Of a stretch of DNA of 64,000 nucleotides, positions 17,793-27,114 are shown piece by piece (the stretch's first letter is position 1; every line of letters starts with the position of its first letter). A program made the position numbers and the translations under genes. The notes under the pieces are model-generated. The model worked only from the letters and a program-made list of their open reading frames with translations, searched no databases and was not told where the DNA came from. This DNA is from Verrucomicrobiales bacterium (GTDB lineage Bacteria; Verrucomicrobiota; Verrucomicrobiia; Verrucomicrobiales; DEV007), in contig JARGPJ010000007.1 of NCBI GenBank assembly GCA_029212615.1, positions 134,354-198,353 on the forward strand, written 5' to 3'.

Positions 17793-18452
17793 ATGAAGTG
17801 TCCCAGTTGCCAGCGACCTGTCGATCATGACGCTGAAAGCTGCTATTGTTGCGGCTACAGCGAGATGGAGGCCTCCGCGCGCTACGGTGCAAACCGAGTC
17901 GTGCTGAATCGTATTCATGATGCTGCTGCTTGTTTGAGAAAGCAGGAGCGGGATAATCTTGCGGAAACGCTCAACCAATTGGAGATCAATTTTCCTCAGA
18001 TTCTTTTCAGTGCCTATCTGGGAAATCTTCCTGATGATCTGAGCTTGAGCGAATTGGGTTTCTGGTTGCTTAACCACGGACAGGTTAAGGGCGCTGAGTA
18101 TATTAGACCAAATGAGAACGCGGTTCTTCTCATTCTCGACATGAGCACACGGCAGGTGGGTGTTTCCCTCGGCTACTTCACGGAGTCTCTAATTTCCGAA
18201 GAAGATGCCTACAAGGCTCTCCTTCATGCGCGGCCGCATCTGTTGAATGCTGAATATGGGGAGGCGATGGAAAGAGCCTTTCTCCGTCTCGCCCGCGTTC
18301 TCCGTCGCAAAGGGCGGAAATTGCGCAAAATCTCACACGCAGAGCTACAGGCACAGAGCCGTGCTCTCAATTCCAACAGTCTTGATTTGCTTCCGCATTT
18401 GGCTCCGAAAGTCGATGCTGAGGCACCGCAGGAAGTCAGTCGCACTGCCTGA
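17793..18452 (+). CDS. zinc-ribbon protein of unknown function
   Basis: The protein has 219 residues. The N-terminus is a zinc ribbon (C3-P-S-C6, then C17-Y-C-C20-G). The rest (about 40-219) is mainly helical and reads like the C-terminal part of TPM-domain-linked proteins, with no signal peptide or membrane segment. It is followed 15 bp later by a TPM-like membrane protein, so the two are probably one operon and one complex. I do not recognise a named family. Confidence 0.6.
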   Translation: MKCPSCQRPVDHDAESCYCCGYSEMEASARYGANRVVLNRIHDAAACLRKQERDNLAETLNQLEINFPQILFSAYLGNLPDDLSLSELGFWLLNHGQVKGAEYIRPNENAVLLILDMSTRQVGVSLGYFTESLISEEDAYKALLHARPHLLNAEYGEAMERAFLRLARVLRRKGRKLRKISHAELQAQSRALNSNSLDLLPHLAPKVDAEAPQEVSRTA

Positions 18453-18467
18453 TCCCATCCGAAATTT

Positions 18468-19628
18468 ATGAATCGATTTCTCTCCGTTCTCCTCCTTGCG
18501 GCTCTTCCGGCGACTTTGTGGTCGGCGTCTGTTGAGATGCCTGAGTGGGAAGACGCGGCGACTTCGTCTTCCTATAAACTGGGTGGAGGGCTTTGGCCTG
18601 TGGGATTGATCGATGGCGCGGCCGAGGAGGACGCGCCTCCGACTTCACCTCTTGCTGAAGCCGCGGAGAAGACGTCGAGGGATCAGGCACTGAAGTTTTA
18701 TGGTCCCGGTGGAGTCGAAAGCGATGAGCCGATTCGCGCAGATATTTCTGAAAGTGAGTTGCCGTTGGGCTCTCCCGATGGAGTTCCTGAGCCGATTGTC
18801 GAGGCTCCGGTGATTGAGGCTCTCCCGCCGATCAAAGGAGATTTGCAGGATTTATATTTCGCTCATGCGCCGGTGGATTTCCTGATCGATCCGCAACGCC
18901 TTTTGACAGAGCAAAAATCGAATGACATCAAGCGTTTCCTCGAGTTTCACTCTGATGAGTCAGATTTTCATATTTACGTGCTCGTGATCGGGGAAACGCA
19001 AAAGGTCCCGGCGGATGTTGACCTCCGCAAACTTCATCGCGAATGGTTCGCTGATGCTTCGACCGTGATGATGCTTTATTATCGCGAGAATCCTGAGATG
19101 ACGGAGTTTGTTTATAATGACAAAGTCCGCTCGTCGCTGCCGAAGTCTGTTTTTGACCGGATCGAGCAGAACACTCTTCGCGAAGGTGGTGCTACTGATC
19201 TCGCGCCGGACCAGGTTGAGAAAATGGCGATTGAGCTCAGTATTCAACTGTATTGGCTCGGGCGCCTCATGGAGCATGAGACAAAAGAGGACCAGGAGCG
19301 GTTTGCTGCGACGCCGGTGCATGAGCTCGCGGCATCAGAGAATGCTCCGGAACTCCTCCGTGAGTATGCGCCGGGGATTTTCATTGAAGAGTCCGGCTTG
19401 AAGATCGTTTCCTTCCTCTTCACCACCTTGATTGTCGTCGGTGTGATCCTCGGGATGGCCGGTATCGGATGGCTTTTCATGTGGTGGAGGCAACAGGATC
19501 GTTTTGCGGGCTCACCCCTGATTTTTCCGAGTTATGAGATTGTTCCCCGTCTCGGGGGGGAATTCTCCGGAGGAGGGTTTGTCGGAATGTCTTTCGACAT
19601 TCGTGAAGGATCGAGCTTCGCGGACTAA
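18468..19628 (+). CDS. TPM-domain-like membrane-anchored protein
   Basis: The protein has 386 residues with a signal peptide (about 1-20) and a single strong membrane helix at about 312-340, followed by a short cytosolic tail. Between them, about 130-280, the alternating pattern (HIYVLVIGET, then TVMMLYYREN and VYNDKV) resembles the TPM (TLP18.3/Psb32/MOLO-1) fold. TPM proteins face the periplasm and are linked with membrane protein repair or phosphatase activity. Residues 20-120 are acidic and low in complexity. Its partner is the zinc-ribbon gene just upstream. Confidence 0.6.
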   Translation: MNRFLSVLLLAALPATLWSASVEMPEWEDAATSSSYKLGGGLWPVGLIDGAAEEDAPPTSPLAEAAEKTSRDQALKFYGPGGVESDEPIRADISESELPLGSPDGVPEPIVEAPVIEALPPIKGDLQDLYFAHAPVDFLIDPQRLLTEQKSNDIKRFLEFHSDESDFHIYVLVIGETQKVPADVDLRKLHREWFADASTVMMLYYRENPEMTEFVYNDKVRSSLPKSVFDRIEQNTLREGGATDLAPDQVEKMAIELSIQLYWLGRLMEHETKEDQERFAATPVHELAASENAPELLREYAPGIFIEESGLKIVSFLFTTLIVVGVILGMAGIGWLFMWWRQQDRFAGSPLIFPSYEIVPRLGGEFSGGGFVGMSFDIREGSSFAD

Positions 19629-19703
19629 GAGGCCGGTTTTTCCTGCCGCAATCGAGATGTTTTTTCCGTTGCTGTAGGGAGTTCGATTCGTTTCAGTTCT
19701 TTC

Positions 19704-20735
19704 ATGGGATATCGAGTAGGAATCATTGGATACGGGTGGGCCGCTATGGCGCATGCTGACGCAATTAATTCAACCAACCAGGGGAGCGTCCGCGCGGTCT
19801 ATTCATCACGGAAGCTCGATGATGCTGACGTATCGACGGCGCATGGCAGTGAGATCGAGACCTACACGGATCTCGATGCGATGCTCAATTCAGATGACAT
19901 CGATGTGGTCTCGATCACCAGTTATCCAAATCAACACCGTGCTCAGGCCGTGGCCGCGGCCAAAGCAGGGAAGCATATCATTCTGGAAAAGCCGATGGCA
20001 CTTTCGTGGGAGGACTGCAAAGCGATTCACGATGCGGTTGTTTCCACCGGGGTGAGGGCCTGCGTTTGTTTTGAACTCCGCTTTATCAGCCAGTTTCTCA
20101 CGACAACTCAGTTGATCGAAGAGGGGCTTATTGGTGAGGTTCACTACGGAGAGGTCGATTATTACCACGGGATCGGCCCCTGGTATGGGCAGTATCGATG
20201 GAATACCACGAAAGAAAACGGTGGCAGCAGTCTGCTCTCAGCCGGTTGCCATGCGCTTGATGCTCTCTTGCTGTGCATGGGGAATGAAGTTGAGGAGGTG
20301 AGCGCCTACGAAACCACTTCGAAAAACGAAATTTTCCAGAAGTACGAGTATGCGACGACGACCGCTTCACTGCTGAAGTTTAAGAACGGTGCGGTCGGAA
20401 AAGTTTCCTCCGTCATCGATTGTCTGCAGCCCTACTATTTCCACACGCACCTCGTGGGTAGTGAGGGAAGCCTTCTGGATGACAAGCTCTATTCAACGAA
20501 GTTTGGCCTTCGCGACAAAAAATGGGCAGAGCTGCCAATGGCGATGGCCGATTCGGGCGATGTCGCGGATCATCCTTATGCGGACCAGTTTCAATCTTTT
20601 TTCGATGCCCTGGATAAAGGAGAGGACATGCCGAGGACCAGTATTGGAGAGGCTCTGGAGACATTCAGGGTGCTTTTTGCCTGTGATAAATCCGCAGCTG
20701 AGGGCCGTCCGGTCAAGCTCAGCGAGTTTGCTTGA
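19704..20735 (+). CDS. Gfo/Idh/MocA-family NAD(P)-dependent oxidoreductase
   Basis: The protein has 343 residues. The Rossmann fold starts at once (GIIGYGWAAMAHA, residues 6-18), and the family EKP motif is at about 94-96, followed by a C-terminal alpha/beta domain (HALDALLLCMGN) that forms the sugar site. Such enzymes oxidise or reduce hydroxyls of sugars, inositols and related compounds. No signal peptide; cytosolic. It is followed 79 bp later by an E1-beta gene, possibly co-transcribed. The substrate is unknown. Confidence 0.88.
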   Translation: MGYRVGIIGYGWAAMAHADAINSTNQGSVRAVYSSRKLDDADVSTAHGSEIETYTDLDAMLNSDDIDVVSITSYPNQHRAQAVAAAKAGKHIILEKPMALSWEDCKAIHDAVVSTGVRACVCFELRFISQFLTTTQLIEEGLIGEVHYGEVDYYHGIGPWYGQYRWNTTKENGGSSLLSAGCHALDALLLCMGNEVEEVSAYETTSKNEIFQKYEYATTTASLLKFKNGAVGKVSSVIDCLQPYYFHTHLVGSEGSLLDDKLYSTKFGLRDKKWAELPMAMADSGDVADHPYADQFQSFFDALDKGEDMPRTSIGEALETFRVLFACDKSAAEGRPVKLSEFA

Positions 20736-20814
20736 TTGAATTCACTGAAAGGAAAGCTCGCGAGACGGTTGCGAATCTCTCAACTTGGGGCAAGGGTTGC
20801 CGCCAACTGATTTT

Positions 20815-21780
20815 ATGGCGATCACGTATCTGGAGGCAATTCGCGAAGCTCAGGCCAAAGTGTTGGCTGAGGACGACTCAGTCTACATTTACGGTCAGGA
20901 TGTTGCGGGATTCGGCGGTGCCTTTAAGGCGACTAAAAACCTTGCCGAGCGCTTCCCGGGGCGCGTCATGGATTCGCCTATCAGCGAAGATGCCATGATC
21001 GGATCGGCGATCGGGGCGGCGATCGAGGGGATGCGGCCGATCATTGAGATGCAGTTTGCTGATTTTTCGAGTATTGCGTTCAATCAGATCGTGAATCAGG
21101 CCGCGACACACTTTTACCGGACCGGGGTGCCTTGTCCCATGGTGGTGCGCCTGCCTTCCGGGGGAACCGAAGGAAGTGGTCCATTTCACAGTCAAAATCT
21201 GGAATCGATCTACGCTCACTATCCGGGGCTTATCGTGATGACTCCGGCAACGGTCGAGGATGCGTATAGCATGTTCCTTGAAGCCGTGAGAATCGATGAT
21301 CCGGTCATTTTTTGTGAACATAAGTTTCTCTATTATCATCTGAAAGCTGACGCTCTCCCTGAAGAGAGTTTGCCTATCGGGCGTGCTCGTATTTCACGCC
21401 CCGGTCGTCATGCCACGGTCGTGACCTACGGTGCAATGGTTCACGAATGCCTTCGGGTCGCCAATTCGCTGATGAACGAAGGGTGGGACCTTGAGGTGGT
21501 TGACCTGCGCTCCGTGAAACCGATCGATACGGACACGATCCTTGCCTCGGTCGCACGAACGGGGCGGATGTTGTGTGTAGGAGAGGGATTTCCCTGGGGA
21601 GGTGTCTCTGCAGAAGTCGTTTCCAGGGTCGTTTCCGAAGGGTTTCACCTTCTCGATGCTCCGCCGCAGCGTCATAATTGCCGGGATACGCCGATTCCCT
21701 ATCATCCGAATCTTTGGAAGGCTCATCGCCCGACGGCACAAAGCATTGCTGATGCGGCGAGAGCACTCCTGCATCTCTAG
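20815..21780 (+). CDS. alpha-ketoacid dehydrogenase E1 beta subunit (orphan)
   Basis: The protein has 321 residues from the ATG at 20815 (a TTG at 20785 extends it by ten poor residues). The start ITYLEAIREA, the E-D-A segment near 57-61 (SPISEDAMIG), RLPSGGTEGSGPFHSQ and the C-terminal transketolase domain (ATVVTYGAM, VVDLRSVKPID) mark the E1-beta subunit of pyruvate/branched-chain/acetoin dehydrogenases. E1-beta needs an E1-alpha, which binds ThDP with it. Neither alpha, E2 nor E3 is encoded nearby, so the partner lies elsewhere or the enzyme is divergent. Confidence 0.87.
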   Translation: MAITYLEAIREAQAKVLAEDDSVYIYGQDVAGFGGAFKATKNLAERFPGRVMDSPISEDAMIGSAIGAAIEGMRPIIEMQFADFSSIAFNQIVNQAATHFYRTGVPCPMVVRLPSGGTEGSGPFHSQNLESIYAHYPGLIVMTPATVEDAYSMFLEAVRIDDPVIFCEHKFLYYHLKADALPEESLPIGRARISRPGRHATVVTYGAMVHECLRVANSLMNEGWDLEVVDLRSVKPIDTDTILASVARTGRMLCVGEGFPWGGVSAEVVSRVVSEGFHLLDAPPQRHNCRDTPIPYHPNLWKAHRPTAQSIADAARALLHL

Positions 21781-21909
21781 GAGAAGAGCGCCCTTCGGCA
21801 GGAGGGGCACAAGCTTATCCGGGGAATTTCAAAAACCGGTTGCGGAATTAAATTCTTAACCGATACTAGCCGCCCGTCCGATCTTGAAACTCAGTCGGAC
21901 CCTTTAGAC

Positions 21910-22073
<164 letters not shown>

Positions 22074-22298
22074 GATACATCGGTCTCTCCGCAGATGTTT
22101 CTAATCGCCTGAGTCAACACAAGGCAGGCGAGTCAACATGGACAAAGGGAAAGGGACCCTGGAATCTCGTTTGGCAGAGTCGGGAAATGACCCTGGGCGA
22201 GGCCCGAAAATTGGAAAATAAAATGAAGCGCCAAAAGGGTGGGGCCGGGCTCCGAACGCTGATGGACACCTACGGCTCATAATCCCGCACCCGCGGGA

Positions 22299-22416
22299 TC
22301 GTAGGTTCAAATCCTGCTCCCGCAACTTCTTTAAAAGCCTCGTAGATTTCGGTCTGCGGGGCTTTTTTTTGTGATGGAATATCGAGTCTACCTCATCGAA
22401 AACGTTTCCGGCAGAA
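22299..22416 (+). repeat. direct repeat copy 2 (tRNA 3' end, terminator, GIY-YIG start)
   Basis: This 118-bp unit holds the tRNA-fMet T arm and acceptor 3' strand without the 5' half, then the terminator and an intact GIY-YIG start. It is preceded by a 7-bp hairpin (ATCCCGC-ACCC-GCGGGAT, 22281-22298). Confidence 0.95.
22374..22416 (+). pseudogene. truncated GIY-YIG 5' end
   Basis: The codons read MEYRVYLIENVSGR, the correct start of the nuclease whose body lies upstream at 22032-22282. After this point the frame continues into unrelated sequence, antisense to the response regulator. It is a remnant created by the duplication. Confidence 0.75.
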
Positions 22417-22496
22417 ATGGGGTGAGGCTTTCCCGGACCTCGACAGTTGGCGTTGGATACCAATTTGCTGGTAAGAGGGGCGGGAGGGTTGAGAAC

Positions 22497-22919
22497 TCAC
22501 TTCATGACGATCCGAAGCTCAGAGGCGAGCCTGTCTGCGGTGTAGGGCTTGGGAAGGATACCGGCAAACCCGTGCTCAAGCGCAGCGGTGCGGGCATTCT
22601 GCTCGAGATACCCGCTGCATACGATCACTTTGATGAGTGGGTCGATCTGCTTGATTGCGAGAGTTGCTTCGAGCCCTGACATGCCGCCGGGGAGGGCGAG
22701 ATCCATGACCACAATTTTGAAGGGATGATTTTCTTCTTGAGACGATTTGATCGCGTTGACAGCGTCCTCTCCGCTGCCTACTGCCTCGGCATCATAGCCG
22801 AGGCGGCTGATGATAGATGAGGCAAGTACCTGCATGGGTTGTTCGTCGTCGACGATAAGGATTCTGGTGGCAACAGGTGTTGACGGTTCGTGTGCCGGAA
22901 TGGATTCAGTGGCGTTCAT
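22497..22919 (-). CDS. single-domain response regulator (CheY-like receiver)
   Basis: The protein has 140 residues: a short N-terminal tail, then one receiver domain with the acidic pair in IVDDEQ (about 24-25), the phospho-acceptor Asp in VVMDLALP (about 73), the Ser/Thr switch in VIVCSGY and the Lys in LPKPY. There is no output domain. It is 21 bp downstream of the PilB-like ATPase gene on the same strand, so it may control pilus assembly or motility by protein contact. No histidine kinase is nearby. Confidence 0.88.
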   Translation of the reverse strand: MNATESIPAHEPSTPVATRILIVDDEQPMQVLASSIISRLGYDAEAVGSGEDAVNAIKSSQEENHPFKIVVMDLALPGGMSGLEATLAIKQIDPLIKVIVCSGYLEQNARTAALEHGFAGILPKPYTADRLASELRIVMK

Positions 22920-22940
22920 GACAGTTGAGGTGGTTGGAAA

Positions 22941-25097
22941 TTAGAATGCGGTGTAGCTCACCTTTTTGATTTCATCGAGAGTGGTGTTTCCCGAGAGGAC
23001 GTGAGTGAGTCCTTCCTGATAAAGTGTTTGGAAGCCCGTTTTCAGAGCTGCCTTTTTGAGTTCGGTCTGAGTGGCTTTCGTTTCAACTAAATCTGCCATT
23101 TCGGCATTAATTTCGGCCATTTCCATCAACGCGACACGCCCGCTGTATCCACTGCCGGAGCATTCACTGCACCCGGTGGCTTTGTATATCGGGGTATCGA
23201 GCAGTTCCTTTCGGACCCCCTGGCGCGTCATGAGATCGATGATCTGCGGAGTCATTGTGAGGGGTCTCTTGCAATAGGTGCAAAGGCGGCGAACGAGTCT
23301 CTGTGCCTGTGACATGGCAAGAGAGTCTCCTACGAGGTGAGGTTCGACTCCCATTGAAAGCAGGCGTGAAATAGCTCGCAGTGAGTCGTTCGCGTGAAGC
23401 GTGGTCAGCACGAGGTGTCCGGTGAGAGATGCATTGATTGCCGAATTGGCGGTCTCTTCATCGCGGCACTCACCGATTAGGATCACGTCCGGATCAGAGC
23501 GGAGGAGGGCTCGCAATCCATTTGCGAAAGTTAGACCGTGGGTGGGATCCGTTTGGGTCTGGTTGATTCCTTCGATTTCATATTCGATCGGATCTTCGAT
23601 CGTATGAATGTTAAGGCCCTCTTCATTGACGCTGTTGATGAGAGCGTAAAGTGTTGTCGTCTTACCTGAGCCGGTTGGTCCGGTGATCAAAATCAATCCC
23701 TGGTCGCGGCTCATGACCTTTTTCACGATCATGGACTGACGCTTTGAAAAGTTGAGAGTAGAGAGTTCTTTCACTCCATCCTGTTTGTCGAGGAATCGCA
23801 TGATGACTTTCTGCATCTCGTTTCGACATGGCACGGCGGCGACACGAACATCGACCCGACGATTTCCGAAAGCGAGGCCGAAGCGGCCATCGAGAGCTTC
23901 CTGTCTCGACTGACTCATATTCGAGTAGTTTTTGATGAGGGCGACGAATCGCTGCATCATCTCTTCCGGCGCGGTGTAGAGCGTTCTCAGCTTTCCATCA
24001 ATTCTTCCCCGGAAGCGGGCAACGTTATAGTATTTTTCGAGGTGAAGGTCGGAGGCACGGCTGTTGATCGCGGTGTAGAGCACCCAGTGGATAAGATCTT
24101 CTGCACTGTGATTAACGTTTTGAGGGTTGATCGAGGCTACATTCTCAGGATCGATTTCAACGATGTTTCCGCTGTCAGAGATGCTGAGTGTCGATTGGTT
24201 GACTTCAATACCTGCACTGCCCTGAACTTTCGATCCGTTCCGACTCACCAGTGAGCGGATCGCCTTCTCGTCGGCGAGAACAGGAACAAAGTCGACAGGA
24301 TCATTTCCCTGTGAGAGCCATTCGTCTTCGAAGCTGAAGTTACTTTCCGTTGCGGAGAGGAGGTAGACTTTGTGTTCTCCCTCATAGAGGGGGTAGACGT
24401 TGTGCTTTTCGAGCAGTGCTGAGGGAAAGGTATCCTGCTTCGGAGACTCTTCGGGATTGAAACAGAGGAGGGAAGGTCCCTGAGTGATATATTGGAGGGC
24501 GACCCCCAGCGATGACTGAATACTGTTGTAGTCTTCTTTCTCAAGGGTGCCTGATTTGTCTACTGATTCAGCGTAGAGCATTGTCAGGCGTTCTCTTTCC
24601 GCGGTATCGTAAGGATAATGATCGAGGAGCCATTTAAAGGCTGATTCCAGGTCCCCTGAATTGAAGTTTGGAATGGCCGTATGCTCCAGTTTGTTTTCTT
24701 TCGGGAGAGGCGCGGATGAAAGTCGCATCACCAGATCCTTACGGATCTTGTCATACTGCTCTTTCGAAATCGCAATTCTAACAGTAAGGCAGGAGGGGAT
24801 GCCCCACATGTCGCCTGACTTGGGAGCAAAGTGGGCAAAGATCACACAGGGGCCGAGCGTCGCAACAGGGAGCCAGGGATTGTCAGTTGAGGGAAAGCGT
24901 CCTAGCCGGCGCAGCGCGTTCTCTGCTTCAACTGAGCAAGTGTCGCGTGGAAGTTTGACGGGGAGAAGGCCGAACTGGACAGCTGTTCCCTCCAGCGACA
25001 TGAAGCCGTCGAGGCTGGCTCCGAAATTCGCAGCATTCCCGCTACTGGTTCTGGCGGGAGGTATTGTTTCGAAGGGACTGGCGGTTGCGACAGGCAT
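22941..25097 (-). CDS. PilB/GspE-type pilus or secretion assembly ATPase
   Basis: The protein has 718 residues. The first roughly 300 form a variant N-terminal domain not obviously like GspE-N. The ATPase core has Walker A GPTGSGKTT near 473-481, the Asp box and Walker B in DPDVILIGECRD near 530-541, and the His box in TTLHAND. A zinc-binding tetracysteine follows (CTYC near 611, CSEC near 646), as in PilB/GspE. It is a cytosolic hexamer powering pilin assembly. It heads the promoter-distal part of the pilus cluster, with a receiver protein after it. Confidence 0.9.
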   Translation of the reverse strand: MPVATASPFETIPPARTSSGNAANFGASLDGFMSLEGTAVQFGLLPVKLPRDTCSVEAENALRRLGRFPSTDNPWLPVATLGPCVIFAHFAPKSGDMWGIPSCLTVRIAISKEQYDKIRKDLVMRLSSAPLPKENKLEHTAIPNFNSGDLESAFKWLLDHYPYDTAERERLTMLYAESVDKSGTLEKEDYNSIQSSLGVALQYITQGPSLLCFNPEESPKQDTFPSALLEKHNVYPLYEGEHKVYLLSATESNFSFEDEWLSQGNDPVDFVPVLADEKAIRSLVSRNGSKVQGSAGIEVNQSTLSISDSGNIVEIDPENVASINPQNVNHSAEDLIHWVLYTAINSRASDLHLEKYYNVARFRGRIDGKLRTLYTAPEEMMQRFVALIKNYSNMSQSRQEALDGRFGLAFGNRRVDVRVAAVPCRNEMQKVIMRFLDKQDGVKELSTLNFSKRQSMIVKKVMSRDQGLILITGPTGSGKTTTLYALINSVNEEGLNIHTIEDPIEYEIEGINQTQTDPTHGLTFANGLRALLRSDPDVILIGECRDEETANSAINASLTGHLVLTTLHANDSLRAISRLLSMGVEPHLVGDSLAMSQAQRLVRRLCTYCKRPLTMTPQIIDLMTRQGVRKELLDTPIYKATGCSECSGSGYSGRVALMEMAEINAEMADLVETKATQTELKKAALKTGFQTLYQEGLTHVLSGNTTLDEIKKVSYTAF

Positions 25098-25118
25098 GAA
25101 CGTTTCGTAGTGCGAAAA

Positions 25119-25616
25119 TTAGCGGGATCCAATGGGAGTGAAGCCTTCGCTATGGACGTAGGGAGTTCCCAGGTCAGAGCCGTCAAATATTATGCGTATA
25201 CCTGCGCCCTCGTCACCGGGTTCGAGAAGCCGCCAGGTCGATCCGGTCCATTCGGCGCGGTAGTGTTCGTCGCTGGTACTGCCGGTTGGATTCCAATCAC
25301 TTCTCATGAACGGGCCTTTCGGGTTGAGTTCGCCTGAAAGGTCAGGATCGCGCCATTGGAGCGTGCGAAGCATGAGCATCTCGTCGCCGGATGAACTCGG
25401 AACGGGAGTGGTTCGAAGGTCATATTGAGAGTGGCTGAATTCCCGGGTCGCCTTATTGAGGGTCTGAACGACATTCTCAGAGACCCCGCGCCTCGAACCT
25501 TCGACAACATTTCCGATGGCCGGAACGCCAATTGACGCGAGAATTCCGATAACGGCGATCGTAATAATGGCCTCAAGAAGTGAGAATGCTGAGCGGTTTG
25601 AGAGTGCCGGTTTCAT
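25119..25616 (-). CDS. type IV prepilin-like/pseudopilin protein
   Basis: The protein has 165 residues with a short basic leader ending SAF|SLLEAIITIAVIGI, the class III signal with Glu at mature +5 and a hydrophobic helix. The remainder is a GspH/GspG-like globular part with FDGSDLGTPYV near the end. It is the promoter-distal prepilin in a run of four (25119-26958) and lies 21 bp before the PilB-like gene. Confidence 0.85.
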   Translation of the reverse strand: MKPALSNRSAFSLLEAIITIAVIGILASIGVPAIGNVVEGSRRGVSENVVQTLNKATREFSHSQYDLRTTPVPSSSGDEMLMLRTLQWRDPDLSGELNPKGPFMRSDWNPTGSTSDEHYRAEWTGSTWRLLEPGDEGAGIRIIFDGSDLGTPYVHSEGFTPIGSR

Positions 25617-25634
25617 GAAAGTTAATTTCTGGAA

Positions 25635-26030
25635 TCAGTAGCTGACTGCGCTGCTTGTTGAAGTGTCAGTAAGTACTGACTTTGTCAGCGCGTTCAGATT
25701 GGCCGGTAAGGTGATAGTGTATCCTGCGGGACTGAATTCAGTCACGGTTCCGGGTGCGAAAGAGAGGTAGGGAATGAGCACCGCATACCGCGCCTGGTTA
25801 TTTTTCGAACTCCAGCTGGAAGCCACATTATCTTTTCCATTCGATTGAATGTAGGAGACGATTGCCATATTGACGGCTTCGGCGCGGGAGATGGCGAGAT
25901 TCCGTTCGGAGTCCTGCTTGATAGCGACGATGTTTGGAATAGCAAGGAAGGCGATGATGCCGATGATGCCGACCGCGGCGAGGACTTCGACAAGTGAGAA
26001 GGCGCGTGAGGAATGAGAACGTAAATTCAT
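25635..26030 (-). CDS. type IV prepilin-like/pseudopilin protein
   Basis: The protein has 131 residues from the ATG at 26030, chosen because it puts a short basic leader (MNLRSHSSRA) ahead of FSLVEVLAAVGIIGIIAFL, where Glu is at mature +5. Longer in-frame starts would overlap the preceding prepilin. The C-terminal part is Thr/Ser-rich. It is one of four consecutive prepilins. Confidence 0.83.
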   Translation of the reverse strand: MNLRSHSSRAFSLVEVLAAVGIIGIIAFLAIPNIVAIKQDSERNLAISRAEAVNMAIVSYIQSNGKDNVASSWSSKNNQARYAVLIPYLSFAPGTVTEFSPAGYTITLPANLNALTKSVLTDTSTSSAVSY

Positions 26031-26049
26031 AGGAACAGGGGATGGGGGC

Positions 26050-26484
26050 CTATTTGAGTTCGACTTTCGGATAGGAGTTCGTGTTCCACGTTCCGAGGGA
26101 AAGGTATTGGTCGGTCTTCTTGAGTGCTGCGCTTTTAACTTCTGCATTTGTCGTCGTGTTCGACGGATTGAGAAAGTGCGCGAGAGTAGACTCGTCGAGG
26201 TATCCTCCGACGAGTTGAAGCCGACCTTTGCTACTGCTTGCGTCGTTGTAAGCGGTTCTCGCAGCGGCTAGTCCGTTTTGCTGTGAGTAACTGCTGACCC
26301 AGGCGTTTACCGCATTCTGAACGGCTGCTTGTTGTTGTCTCGCTACGACACGGCGGGTGTCTTGTGCTGCATTGGAGAACGCTGAGATAACAAGAGCGGA
26401 CATAATCCCGATCACGGTGATCACGATCAACATCTCAATCATCGTGAAGGCACGTTTTGCGGTAGAGATGCTGATGTTTTTCAT
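26050..26484 (-). CDS. type IV prepilin-like/pseudopilin protein
   Basis: The protein has 144 residues. The leader MKNISISTAKRA precedes FTMIEMLIVITVIGIMSAL (Glu at mature +5). The rest is helical and polar with RQQQAAVQNAVNAW, as in a pilin alpha-1 C-terminal half. It lies about 70 bp after the probable major pilin and may be co-transcribed from the promoter at 27035-27063. Confidence 0.83.
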   Translation of the reverse strand: MKNISISTAKRAFTMIEMLIVITVIGIMSALVISAFSNAAQDTRRVVARQQQAAVQNAVNAWVSSYSQQNGLAAARTAYNDASSSKGRLQLVGGYLDESTLAHFLNPSNTTTNAEVKSAALKKTDQYLSLGTWNTNSYPKVELK

Positions 26485-26553
26485 GATACGGAATCGGAAA
26501 GGCCCGCGAAGAGAGGCTCGATTAGCCGAGCCTCCATCCGGGTAGCGCCAAAG

Positions 26554-26958
26554 TTATGGATTGAATGTGTTGGAGCCGTCGTAGATGAGCTGACCCGTGT
26601 TCGCGTCGAGTTCCAGGAACTGAGCGGCGTAGTTGCGGTCTGTCGTTGAAACGCCTGGAATTTTGAACCAGGTGTCCTTGAAGGGCCCCTCGTCGGTTAC
26701 CTGTGCTCCGGCGATGATGTTGTTCATTTTCGCGTTCACTGAGTTTCCCTTGAAGTCGAGGCCGGCTGCGCTGGCGGACGCGGCGACAGAAGCAAAGTTT
26801 TGAGCGTTGCGACGAGCGGTCGCTTCCTTGGCGGAGTCGTTAATCCGTCCAATATTCGGAACGGCGATGGCGGCGATGATCCCGATGACGGCAATCACGA
26901 CAAGCATTTCAACAAGGCTGAATCCAGCTTTGAGGGAATGTGTGTTATTCAGTTTCAT
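26554..26958 (-). CDS. probable major type IV pilin-like protein
   Basis: The protein has 134 residues with leader MKLNNTHSLKAG before FSLVEMLVVIAVIGIIAAI. The cleavage G|F and Glu+5 are canonical. It has its own near-consensus promoter and a roughly 70-nt leader, unlike the other prepilins, which points to high expression. The globular part is Ala/Asn/Asp-rich and small. It is first in the four-prepilin run, after the PilC-like gene. Confidence 0.83.
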   Translation of the reverse strand: MKLNNTHSLKAGFSLVEMLVVIAVIGIIAAIAVPNIGRINDSAKEATARRNAQNFASVAASASAAGLDFKGNSVNAKMNNIIAGAQVTDEGPFKDTWFKIPGVSTTDRNYAAQFLELDANTGQLIYDGSNTFNP

Positions 26959-27034
26959 ATTATGTATGAGTTATTTTTCGGTTGTTGTTGTTGTTTCGAG
27001 AAACATTTGCCCGGGGCACCGCCTCTCAATAAGT

Positions 27035-27063
27035 AATATATTCAATAAAAACCATAATTACAA
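27035..27063 (-). promoter_or_regulatory. promoter of the pilin run
   Basis: On the minus strand TTGTAA (27058-27063) and TATATT (27035-27040) are spaced by exactly 17 bp in an AT-rich gap. The ATG at 26958 follows after a leader that includes a run of AAC repeats. No terminator was seen after the upstream PilC-like gene, so read-through may add to it. Confidence 0.6.
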
Positions 27064-27114
27064 GTAAATTTACAATCCGGCAATGATGACATGGTTTTTC
27101 CCTCTCATTGGGCC

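Noticed and set aside
22101..22463. Minus-strand open frame with an EQDLNLRSRG stretch
   Set aside because: That string arises from translating a tRNA 3' end and is a known false ORF; the frame lies antisense to the GIY-YIG remnants.
22371..22679. Plus-strand frame of 102 codons starting with the GIY-YIG leader
   Set aside because: Only the first 14 residues are real; the rest is antisense to the response regulator.
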